Source of the DNA: Alteribacter populi
GTDB taxonomy: Bacteria; Bacillota; Bacilli; Bacillales; Salisediminibacteriaceae
Direction: 5' to 3'
Assembly (NCBI RefSeq): GCF_002352765.1
Contig: NZ_KZ293963.1
Coordinates: 3,498,559 to 3,562,558, forward strand
Length of the DNA stretch: 64,000 nt
The translations under genes and the position numbers were made by a program. Below, piece by piece: positions 41,279 to 49,551 of the stretch. Position 1 is the stretch's first letter. Each line of letters opens with the position of its first letter. The notes beneath the pieces were generated by a model. The model had not been told where the DNA came from and searched no databases. It saw only the letters and a program-made list of their open reading frames with translations.

Positions 41279-42325
41279 TTACACCAACTCCGACTGCAAA
41301 TAGTGATAAAGTAACTTCGTCGTTTCTTCAATTGAGGAACGATGGGTTCTTTCAAACGCATGAGAGGAATCAATTCCGGGACCGACTAACCCATGTACAA
41401 TATCATGTCCCGCACGGATCGCCGCTGAGGCATCTGAGCCATAGTAAGGATAAATATCAAGCTTATAGTTCACTTCATTTTCTCTTGCAAGCTGAACTAA
41501 ATGCTTACGCAATCCATAGTGATAAGGGCCACTCGCATCTTTTACGCATATCGACACGGTGTATTCATCGGTAGATTGACCATCACCCATCGCTCCCATA
41601 TCGACAGCTAAATATTCTACTGTCTCAGGTGTGATGTTCGAATTCCCGCCGTATCCGATTTCTTCATTGTTTGAGATCAAAAAATGCGTTGTATAAGGCA
41701 GCTCCACGCTTTCTTCCTTCACTTGTTTGATTAATTGTAAAAGGATACCGACACTCGCTTTATCGTCTAAATGGCGAGACTTGATGTAGCCATTAGCCAA
41801 CACTTCGGCCCTGGGATTAAACGAGACAAAGTCACCAACTTCAATTCCAAGAGCACGGACTTCATCAGCACTATGTACTTTTTCATCAATACGGATTTCC
41901 ATATTATCTTGATTACGCTCAGCTTTCCCAGCGTTTTTATACACATGGACCGACGTTTGATGCATGAGAATCGTTCCACTATATTTCTCTCCAGCGGTCG
42001 TTTCAATTTGACAATACTCGCCTTCAATCGAGTTGTATTTAAAACCGCCGATAAGGTCGAGCTTCAAGCGGCCACTCGCTTTTACTTCCTTGACGATCGC
42101 GCCTAACGTATCAACGTGAGCGGTTAGCATGCGATGTTGATCGCTATCCTTTCCTGGAATCGTAGCAATCAATCCACCTTTTCGGTTCCGCTTTGTTCCC
42201 ACTTGCAGGTCACGAAGAACCCCCTCTACAAATGAAATTACTTCGTCCGTATTCCCAGAAGGACTCGGAATCTCTACTAATTCTTTAATCAATTCAATCG
42301 TTTTATCAGCATTCGGATAACTCAT
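41279..42325 (-). CDS. M42-family metallo-aminopeptidase
   Basis: A 348-residue M42 (glutamyl aminopeptidase/endoglucanase-like) peptidase. Di-zinc ligand motifs are visible: H70 and D72 in TAHVDTLG, HLDDKAS, and NNEEIGYGG. The start at 42325 has CAGGAG upstream; the remaining upstream frame is not coding-like. It degrades short peptides in the cytoplasm. It is divergent from the histidine kinase gene and converges on bpsB. Confidence 0.9.
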   Translation of the reverse strand: MSYPNADKTIELIKELVEIPSPSGNTDEVISFVEGVLRDLQVGTKRNRKGGLIATIPGKDSDQHRMLTAHVDTLGAIVKEVKASGRLKLDLIGGFKYNSIEGEYCQIETTAGEKYSGTILMHQTSVHVYKNAGKAERNQDNMEIRIDEKVHSADEVRALGIEVGDFVSFNPRAEVLANGYIKSRHLDDKASVGILLQLIKQVKEESVELPYTTHFLISNNEEIGYGGNSNITPETVEYLAVDMGAMGDGQSTDEYTVSICVKDASGPYHYGLRKHLVQLARENEVNYKLDIYPYYGSDASAAIRAGHDIVHGLVGPGIDSSHAFERTHRSSIEETTKLLYHYLQSELV

Positions 42326-42518
42326 GACACCCACTCCTGTCAAAAAAATTCTGTTAGTTATCCCTCTATTATATCGGTAAAAGAACGAACGACAAACCAA
42401 ATCATTAGGATATTCCTGAACTCGCAAAAAATCCGTTATAATAGAATGGAAATAATATTTTAAAATTTTAAATAATTTGGGTAATTCTTCACTACCCATT
42501 ATAAAGAAGGTGTTATCG

Positions 42519-43976
42519 ATGAGGATTCATAACAAATTTATGGTTTTCTTTATTATTGTTCTCTCTCTCATGTGTGCGATTACGTTAATTATTTACAAAA
42601 ATAGTCAAGAGTCTATTGGTCAGTATGATCGTATTCTCCAACGTTTTCTCGTTTTAAATGAAATCTCACAAAACACAGATGAGATCAATCACGTATTTCA
42701 AGATTATTTATTAGTCCAAAACGAAGAAAGGCTTGAAGATTTTGAACAATATAAGGCTGAAATCTACTCGAATCAAGCACAGTTCACAGAAGTTATTTCA
42801 CCACAATACGATACTTCACTTTCAAAAAATTATTATCACATGCTTTCCTATTTTATTGATCAAATGGAAAGGTCACTAGAGACTCAAACGCAAGAGCAGA
42901 CAACAGAGCACTTTATATATCGAGAGGAAGTCGAGAAAGTAGCGACTTGGTTAAATGAGACGACGTTAAGGCTAATCAATCACGAATTGGAGGATTATCA
43001 TCAACTGCATTCTGATAGCTTAATGCAAAACCAGTTTCATTTATCCTTTGCGATCTATGGCGCGATGTCCCTTTTTGCTATCAGCCTATTATTCACGTAT
43101 TTTATGTCGAAAAGGATTCTCTCACCTATTCATCGTTTAGTAGAGCAGGCGAATGAACTTTCAACCGGAAACTTTGATGTAAAAGATGTCGAAGTGACCA
43201 ATGATGAGGTTGGTGTTCTGAGCGAAACCTTTAATCAAATGAAACGAAACGTAAAACAACTATTTGTAGAAATCAAACAACGAGCTAAGCTGGAACAAAA
43301 GTTACAGGACCAGGAAATCAAAAACATTGAAACGCATCGTTTATTAAAAGAAATGGAATTACGCTCATTACAAAATCAGATGAACCCTCATTTTTTATTT
43401 AACACGTTAAATGTCGTCTCTAAGATGGCGTACATCGAAGGAGCGGAAAAGTCGAGTGACTTAGTTGTCTCGATTTCGAAGCTGCTTCGTTATAACTTAA
43501 GACCACTTGAAAAGGCGGTTACTTTACGAGATGAGATTAGCCATGTGAAAGAATATATTGAAATCCAGCAAGTGCGTTTTAGTGAAAGGATCGTAGTTGA
43601 AATTAAAATTGAAACGAATGATTTAGACATTCCGATTCCTTTACTAACACTACAGCCGATTGTAGAAAATGCGTTCATTCACGGGGTGGACGCAAAAGAG
43701 TCAGGCGGAGAAATATGCATCCGTGTTTTTGAAAGAAATCATGCAGTTGTTGCCGAGATTTCGGATAACGGTGAGGGAATTGATGCTGACGTCCTTAAAG
43801 AATTAACGGATGAACCAAAAGGACATTTAACAGGGATTGGCCTCATGAATGTCCAAAAAAGACTGAGAATGTTTTATGACAAGGATGATACCGTGAAAGT
43901 AAATTCCACTTTAGGGTATGGAACGACGATCCAACTGTCATTACCGAAAACAAATGAAGCTGAAAGGTGGGCTTGA
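42519..43976 (+). CDS. YesM-type sensor histidine kinase
   Basis: A 485-residue membrane kinase: TM1 (about 7-27), an extracellular sensor region, TM2 (about 175-200), HAMP (about 202-255), His_kinase domain with H291 in NQMNPHFLFNTLN, and an HATPase_c domain with SDNGEGID and GIGLMNVQKRL. YesM-type kinases commonly sense extracellular carbohydrates and control neighbouring ABC importers. The start at 42519 follows AAGAAGGTG. A TATAAT at 42437-42442 may be its -10. It is followed after one base by the response regulator. Confidence 0.93.
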   Translation: MRIHNKFMVFFIIVLSLMCAITLIIYKNSQESIGQYDRILQRFLVLNEISQNTDEINHVFQDYLLVQNEERLEDFEQYKAEIYSNQAQFTEVISPQYDTSLSKNYYHMLSYFIDQMERSLETQTQEQTTEHFIYREEVEKVATWLNETTLRLINHELEDYHQLHSDSLMQNQFHLSFAIYGAMSLFAISLLFTYFMSKRILSPIHRLVEQANELSTGNFDVKDVEVTNDEVGVLSETFNQMKRNVKQLFVEIKQRAKLEQKLQDQEIKNIETHRLLKEMELRSLQNQMNPHFLFNTLNVVSKMAYIEGAEKSSDLVVSISKLLRYNLRPLEKAVTLRDEISHVKEYIEIQQVRFSERIVVEIKIETNDLDIPIPLLTLQPIVENAFIHGVDAKESGGEICIRVFERNHAVVAEISDNGEGIDADVLKELTDEPKGHLTGIGLMNVQKRLRMFYDKDDTVKVNSTLGYGTTIQLSLPKTNEAERWA

Positions 43977-43977
43977 C

Positions 43978-45561
43978 ATGAAGCATAGAATGATGGTTGT
44001 GGATGATGAGGTGTTAGAAAGACAAGCTTTAAAATCAATGATCACTAAATTGTTTGATGATGTTGAGGTCGTAGCTGAGGCCGGAAATGGGAGGAGTGCA
44101 ATTGAACTTGCAGATGAAAAGCACCCTGACATTATTACGATGGATATTAAACTGCCAGGTATGGACGGATTACAAACGATTGAAGAAATTCAGTTAAACC
44201 ATCCTCATATTCGTTTTATTGTCCTTTCAGCATTTGATACATTTTCTTATGCTCAAAAAGCGATGACGTTAAACGTCAACCATTACTTGTTAAAGCCATA
44301 CAAACAAGAGGAGCTTAAGGAGACGGTGTCCAAAATATGCAGAGATAGAGAAAGGGAACAAAAAGCTAGAGTTGAAAAAATAAAAATGAAGGACCACCAA
44401 GAGCATATGAAAACATTAGTGGAAGTGGAATGGGTCTCGACAATTATTCACAACCAAATACAAGATATCTCGATCGATGAATTGAATCAACTTATTGGAC
44501 TTAGCTTCAATGAAGGCATTGGTGTTATTGTATATTTTCACGAAAAAAACGGTCATATTGAAGACTCTCAACAAAAGTCATATCTATATCAGCAAGTTAA
44601 AACGGTGTTAAAGCAAACCTCCAACTGTTTGGTCGGACCGATGATTTACGATCATATTCCTTTGTTTATGTTAAAACAAAGCGGAGAAGCAAAAGTAAGT
44701 TTGCGTAATCAAGTGATCACAAATATGAAAAAACTATTTGACCATCTATCAACTATTCCTCATCTTAAAGACGTTTCTGTATCAGCCGGTGCGGGAACCT
44801 CAGTTTATAACCTTGAAGGCTTTCAAGAATCTTATCACGAAGCATTAGTAGCTTCGCGAAGTGAAACGAAAGATCGCCGTGTGCAATTTTATCAAGATTT
44901 AGCAAAAGAAAAACCAGTAAAGGTTGATTCTATTAATCGCGAGAAAGAATTGCTCGTTACCATTCAACAAGTGGATTATGAGCGGGCACACCGGATGATG
45001 GAAGGAATCATCAATGATCAGGTGTTGAAGCATGGTGTTCATCTTGAAAAGATCAAAAGATCCCTGACAGAACTGTTCATCTTAATATCGCGGCTTTCGG
45101 ACTTTCCACTAGGACAAGAATTAGCTTATTTTCCTGAGGTTGTTTCTGTAGATCAGTTAAGAAATACAGCTTTTTACCGACTCAACAACGTGATGCAGGT
45201 TTTAGAAAAACAAAAGGAACAAAAAAGTGAAGATATGTTAGAGAACATTCAATCTTATATAAAACAGCATTTTAAGGATGACCTCTCGCTAGAATCGATT
45301 TCAAATCAAGTCAACTTAAGCCCTTCCTACTTTAGTAAACTTTTTAAGGAGAAGACGGGGCAAACGCTCATAGATTATTTATCTAAAGTGCGCATTAAAA
45401 AGGCGAAGGAATACTTAAACACTTCAGATTTAAGTTTGAAAGAAATTTGTTTTGAAGTAGGGTATCATGATCCGAATTATTTTAGCCGGGTTTTTAAAAA
45501 GTATGAACGTGTATCTCCTAGACAATATCGTCAAGAGGTGGCGAAAAAGCAACAGAGTTGA
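43978..45561 (+). CDS. YesN-type AraC-family response regulator
   Basis: A 527-residue regulator: receiver domain with acidic residues D9/D10 and phosphoacceptor D56 (TMDIKLPGMDG), a long linker, and a C-terminal AraC double helix-turn-helix (about 425-525) with YFSKLFKEKTGQTLIDYLS and the YHDPNYFSRVFKKY motif. It would be phosphorylated by the kinase encoded just before and activate the sugar importer genes downstream. Start at 43978 after AAAGGTGG. Confidence 0.94.
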   Translation: MKHRMMVVDDEVLERQALKSMITKLFDDVEVVAEAGNGRSAIELADEKHPDIITMDIKLPGMDGLQTIEEIQLNHPHIRFIVLSAFDTFSYAQKAMTLNVNHYLLKPYKQEELKETVSKICRDREREQKARVEKIKMKDHQEHMKTLVEVEWVSTIIHNQIQDISIDELNQLIGLSFNEGIGVIVYFHEKNGHIEDSQQKSYLYQQVKTVLKQTSNCLVGPMIYDHIPLFMLKQSGEAKVSLRNQVITNMKKLFDHLSTIPHLKDVSVSAGAGTSVYNLEGFQESYHEALVASRSETKDRRVQFYQDLAKEKPVKVDSINREKELLVTIQQVDYERAHRMMEGIINDQVLKHGVHLEKIKRSLTELFILISRLSDFPLGQELAYFPEVVSVDQLRNTAFYRLNNVMQVLEKQKEQKSEDMLENIQSYIKQHFKDDLSLESISNQVNLSPSYFSKLFKEKTGQTLIDYLSKVRIKKAKEYLNTSDLSLKEICFEVGYHDPNYFSRVFKKYERVSPRQYRQEVAKKQQS

Positions 45562-45731
45562 CGATAACATCCAAAGGTAAAAGAAAATTGTCCTTGTTTT
45601 TCGTAAAATTATGCTAGTTCACTAGACTTAAGTATGAATTTATTTCACAGATGATAAAAAAGTAAAGGTGATAACAAAAATATAAGTAGTAATATTCTGA
45701 AAACAACCTCCTTGGCATGATTAAATATGGA

Positions 45732-45745
45732 TGTAAGCGATTTCA
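45732..45745 (+). promoter_or_regulatory. cre site before the sugar ABC importer genes
   Basis: TGTAAGCGATTTCA matches TGWAANCGNTNWCA at all fixed positions. It lies 36 bp before the ATG of the substrate-binding protein, a position suited to CcpA roadblock repression by preferred sugars. Confidence 0.82.
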
Positions 45746-45780
45746 ATTAAATTCAGACCAATCTAAAAGGGGGATTTCCA

Positions 45781-47130
45781 ATGCCATTGAAAAAGTATGC
45801 TTCATTTCTACTATTATCGATGCTGTTACTTTTAGCTGCATGTGGATCTGATGATGTTGATTCAGAAGATGTAAATGGAGCAGACGAAGGTGAAAGCGAA
45901 ACGACTGAAGATGACGGAGAAGAAAGCTCATCGGAAGCGACCGGAGATACAGAGGGTGAGTTAGAGATTTTCAGCTGGTGGACAGGAGCTGGAGAAGAGG
46001 CTGGCTTACTCGCTTTAATTGATTTATTTGAAGAAAAAAACCCTGACATTGAAGTAGTCAATGCGGCTGTCGCTGGTGGAGCTGGAACGAACGCTCAAGC
46101 TGTTTTAGCGAGTAGAATGCAAGGAAATGATCCGCCAGGTACTTTCCAAATTCATGGTGGAGCGGCACTAAACACAGGCTGGGTGGCTGCAGGTAGAATG
46201 GATCCACTTACTGATCTTTACGAAGAACAGGATTGGCTGGACAAATTTCCGCAGGATTTAATTGATATGGTAACAAGTGATGGAGACATCTATTCTGTAC
46301 CGGTGAATATTCACCGAAGTAATGTTCTCTTTTATAACGTTGAGGTTTTTGACGAGCATGGGTTAACCCCGCCGACAACGTTTGATGAATTTTATGAAGT
46401 AGCAGATACATTGCAAGAGGCAGGAGTTACACCACTTGCACTAGGCGATCGTGAAAGCTGGACTGCACTTCACCTATTAGAAACGATTGCGTTAGGTGTT
46501 CTCGGCCCAGATGGCTATAACGATTTGTGGACGAAGGATTTAGCGTTTGATTCATCGGAGTTTCAAGAAGTATTAGAGCATTTTGACCGTTTCTTAGATT
46601 ATACCAACGATGATCATGCCGCTCGTAACTGGCAGGACGCATCTCAATTGGTGGCGCAAGGAGACGCGGCAATGAACGTTATGGGAGACTGGGCAGCAGG
46701 CTATTTTGCTACTGATTTAGAGTTAGAGCCGAATGAAGATTTTGGCTGGGTCGCTACTCCTAATTCTGCGGGATCTTTCATGGTTGTAACCGATAACTTC
46801 GGCTTGCCTAAAGACGTAGAAAACCCAGAAATAGTGAAGGATTTCCTTCGGGTACTCGGTTCTGTAGAAGGCCAGGATACGTTCAACCCGCTTAAAGGCT
46901 CGATTCCTGCTCGAGTAGATGCTGATCCAGAGCAATATAATGCTTACGGACAACAAACAATTGAAGAATTTAATGAAAGTACATTAACGCCTAGCTTAGC
47001 ACATAACTCGGCCGCTCCTGCTGGCTTTGTTTCACAAGCAGACCAAGCGATCAATGTCTTTGTATCTTCAAGAAACATCGAACAAGCGATGGAGACATTA
47101 CAGCAGGCTGCTGAAGAAAACATCGAGTAA
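45781..47130 (+). CDS. Sugar ABC transporter substrate-binding lipoprotein
   Basis: A 449-residue family 1 extracellular solute-binding protein. Signal peptide with lipobox LLLAAC, then an unusually acidic linker (about 22-58) and the binding fold with EIFSWWTGAGEE. The overall look recalls glucose/mannose-binding proteins (GtsA type), and the neighbouring secreted GH3 enzyme would release glucose. AAAGGGGG precedes the ATG. Specificity is inferred. The acidic linker suggests exposure to salt or high pH. Confidence 0.9.
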   Translation: MPLKKYASFLLLSMLLLLAACGSDDVDSEDVNGADEGESETTEDDGEESSSEATGDTEGELEIFSWWTGAGEEAGLLALIDLFEEKNPDIEVVNAAVAGGAGTNAQAVLASRMQGNDPPGTFQIHGGAALNTGWVAAGRMDPLTDLYEEQDWLDKFPQDLIDMVTSDGDIYSVPVNIHRSNVLFYNVEVFDEHGLTPPTTFDEFYEVADTLQEAGVTPLALGDRESWTALHLLETIALGVLGPDGYNDLWTKDLAFDSSEFQEVLEHFDRFLDYTNDDHAARNWQDASQLVAQGDAAMNVMGDWAAGYFATDLELEPNEDFGWVATPNSAGSFMVVTDNFGLPKDVENPEIVKDFLRVLGSVEGQDTFNPLKGSIPARVDADPEQYNAYGQQTIEEFNESTLTPSLAHNSAAPAGFVSQADQAINVFVSSRNIEQAMETLQQAAEENIE

Positions 47131-47151
47131 TCATTTATGTGTGTGGGGGTT

Positions 47152-47187
47152 AAGGGTGGTAGAATGCCTACCACCCTTTCCTATTTT
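47152..47187 (+). terminator. Terminator after the substrate-binding protein gene
   Basis: AAGGGTGGTAG (47152-47162) and CTACCACCCTT (47168-47178) form a perfect 11-bp stem with a five-base loop, followed by TCCTATTTTT. It may partially uncouple the abundant binding protein from its permeases. Confidence 0.85.
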
Positions 47188-47199
47188 TCCTTTAAGAGG

Positions 47200-47472
47200 A
47201 TGTTCAAAAAGTCCGCTAAAAATAGCTGTTGGAGTGGAGAGTATGATCTCCTGCTACATACCACCACGTCCTGGGGAAGATCGTTGGCTCGCTTCTTTTA
47301 GCATCAGATGTCTCTTTCGTAGCTAATTAAGCTTACGAAGAGTATCCGTCGAGACAGGTTGTAGTGGTCGCTATGATGTCTTGCTCGTCGCTCCGGTGCT
47401 CGAAGACTTTGCCGCCTCGACCTAATCGGCTCTGTTTATGCTCCATTTAAACACGGACTTTACAAAAGCATG
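47200..47472. mobile_element. MITE-like element between the importer genes
   Basis: A 273-bp stretch without coding signal, bounded by ATGTTCAAAAAGTCCG and, at the other end, CGGACTTTACAAAAGCAT, an imperfect inverted repeat (8 exact bases then partial matches). It is GC-richer than the surroundings and has no transposase. A non-autonomous element is the best guess. Confidence 0.45.
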
Positions 47473-47496
47473 ATTTTTCGTAAGGGGTGATGTACT

Positions 47497-48420
47497 TTGA
47501 ACCAAAAGAGGATTTCTTCGGATAAAGTCCTTCCATTTTTATTTATTTTACCTTCGATCATTGCAATTGGTATTTTTGTTTATGGCTTCATTAGTTGGAC
47601 AGGGTATGTTTCCTTTACAAATTGGAATACCTTAACGCCAGACTTGTCATTTGCAGGTCTGAAAAACTATATCTTTTTATTTAACGACTACCGCTTCCAA
47701 TCTGGCATGAGAAATACGTTATTTTTCACCTTATTTTTTATCATTGGTGTTTTAATGTCAGGTTTTTTTCTGGCCATTTTTATCGATTCGAATATAAAAC
47801 AAGAATCAATCTTTCGAAATATTTTCTTATTCCCGATGGCATTGTCATTTGTCGTTACGGGTGTTGTCTGGCAGTGGCTTTTAAACCCGAGTACAGGGGT
47901 GAACATTTTATTAAGCAATCTGGGCTTTGAAAAACTACCAGGATGGTACACAGACACAACGATTGCCTTTAGTTTTCCGCTTGGTAGTATCGATTTTGGA
48001 ATTCCAGTAGCAATGATTGCTGTCGTCATTGCCGCGATTTGGCAAATGACGGGATTTTCACTGGCGATGTATTTAGCTGGGTTACGAGGGATTCCTGAAG
48101 AAGTTAAGGAAGCGGCAAGAGTGGACGGAGCAACGGAGTTTCAAGTGTATCGAAAGGTCATTTTTCCGATGCTTATGCCAATCACAGTAAGTATTGCCAT
48201 TATCATGGGTCATATTTCATTAAAGATCTTTGATCTAATTTATGCGATGACAGGTTCAGGTGCTAACTTTGTCACGGATGTTCCGGGTGTTTATATGTTT
48301 GAAACGACATTCAGAGGAAACTTTTTTGCAAATGGAGCAGCGATTGCGATGATTATGCTCTTCCTCGTGGCCGTTGTCATCGTCCCTTACCTGGTTTCTG
48401 CAAGAAGGGGGGATTCGTAA
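47497..48420 (+). CDS. Sugar ABC transporter permease (MalF-like)
   Basis: A 307-residue permease with six or seven membrane helices and the EAA loop EEVKEAARVDGATEFQVYRKV (central residues EAARVDGA) that docks the ATPase. The TTG start at 47497 is the only one with a site, AAGGGGTGATG. It forms the membrane channel with the next permease. It is separated from the binding-protein gene by a terminator and a possible mobile element. Confidence 0.9.
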   Translation: MNQKRISSDKVLPFLFILPSIIAIGIFVYGFISWTGYVSFTNWNTLTPDLSFAGLKNYIFLFNDYRFQSGMRNTLFFTLFFIIGVLMSGFFLAIFIDSNIKQESIFRNIFLFPMALSFVVTGVVWQWLLNPSTGVNILLSNLGFEKLPGWYTDTTIAFSFPLGSIDFGIPVAMIAVVIAAIWQMTGFSLAMYLAGLRGIPEEVKEAARVDGATEFQVYRKVIFPMLMPITVSIAIIMGHISLKIFDLIYAMTGSGANFVTDVPGVYMFETTFRGNFFANGAAIAMIMLFLVAVVIVPYLVSARRGDS

Positions 48421-49245
48421 ATGATAGTGAGAAAGAAAGTGAGTCGTATTTTCCTATATGCGATTTTAGTGGTCATGGCCCTGTTTTTCTTAATGCCGAT
48501 TTACGTCATGATTATTACGAGTATTAAACCGCTGGATGAAGTGTCGCTCGACCGGATGTGGGAGTTGCCATCTACAGTATCTTTTGAAGCCTATCGATAT
48601 GCTTTTGAAAGACTATATCCTAACTTTTTGAATACGTTATATCTCGTTATTCCAGCAACGATTCTATCAGCTCTCTTTGGCTCGTTAAACGGGTATGTTC
48701 TTTCAAAGTGGAAGTTTAAAGGCTCGGATTGGATTTTCACGGCGATTTTGTTCGGAATGTTTATACCTTACCAAAGTATTCTCATCCCATTAATTCAATT
48801 TCTCCAAAGTATAGGACTTTACAATTCGATTCCTGGGTTAATTCTCGTACATGTTGTTTATGGTCTGCCAATCACAACGTTAATTTTCAGGAATTTCTAT
48901 GCGAATATTCCTTACGACCTTATTGAAGTGGCGAAGATTGACGGTGCTGGATTTGTAGGAATTTACAAGCATATTATCTTCCCGCTTTCGATTTCAGGGT
49001 TTGTCGTCGTTTGTATATGGCAATTCACAAATATATGGAATGAGTTTTTATTTGCAGTCAGTATCACAAGTACAGGATCACAGCCGATTATGGTCGCGCT
49101 GCAAAACCTTTCTGGAAGCCAAATTGTGCAATGGAACGTCCAAATGGCCGGCGCGCTGCTAGCTGCCCTGCCAACCTTACTTATTTACATTTTAGTAGGG
49201 AAGTATTTTGTAAGAGGGTTGTTGGCTGGTTCTGTGAAAGGGTAA
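48421..49245 (+). CDS. Sugar ABC transporter permease (MalG-like)
   Basis: A 274-residue permease with six membrane helices and the EAA motif DLIEVAKIDGAGFVGIYKHI. ATG directly follows the preceding stop codon. No ATPase gene is present in this cluster, so the importer probably uses a shared MsmX-type ATPase encoded elsewhere, as is common in Bacillus. Confidence 0.92.
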   Translation: MIVRKKVSRIFLYAILVVMALFFLMPIYVMIITSIKPLDEVSLDRMWELPSTVSFEAYRYAFERLYPNFLNTLYLVIPATILSALFGSLNGYVLSKWKFKGSDWIFTAILFGMFIPYQSILIPLIQFLQSIGLYNSIPGLILVHVVYGLPITTLIFRNFYANIPYDLIEVAKIDGAGFVGIYKHIIFPLSISGFVVVCIWQFTNIWNEFLFAVSITSTGSQPIMVALQNLSGSQIVQWNVQMAGALLAALPTLLIYILVGKYFVRGLLAGSVKG

Positions 49246-49254
49246 ATATCATAA

Positions 49255-49290
49255 AAAAGCCTGGTAATCCTGGATTGCCGGGCTTTTATA
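49255..49290 (+). terminator. Terminator after the permease genes
   Basis: AAAGCCTGGTAATCC pairs with GGATTGCCGGGCTTT with wobbles around a one- to three-base loop; TTTTATA follows. Confidence 0.8.
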
Positions 49291-49517
49291 TACTTTAAGA
49301 AAATTTAACTTCTCTAAAGGAATAAAGCATAAGCGTAACTAAGGCTTGGCGGTAAGCCAAGTTTTCATTAGATTGATAGGATATATTACGATTTTCTTTG
49401 TTCGCTCAGAAGGTTCCTTTTGTTTCGTCTTTGCTATAACAAATTTGTCCATATTAAAAGTAAGAAAATACAGAAAATTAAAATAAGTAAATCATCCCTT
49501 CGTGATAGGATTTAAAA

Positions 49518-49531
49518 TGAAAGCGATAACA
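49518..49531 (+). promoter_or_regulatory. cre site before the GH3 gene
   Basis: TGAAAGCGATAACA matches all fixed positions of TGWAANCGNTNWCA and lies 20 bp before the GTG start. The gap 49291-49517 holds no gene; it is AT-rich and may hold the promoter. Confidence 0.82.
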
Positions 49532-49551
49532 AAAATGAGGGGAGAGATTGG

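Noticed and set aside
47027..47326. 99-codon frame overlapping the end of the binding-protein gene and the MITE-like block
   Set aside because: Overlaps a secure gene, crosses a terminator stem and shows no motif.
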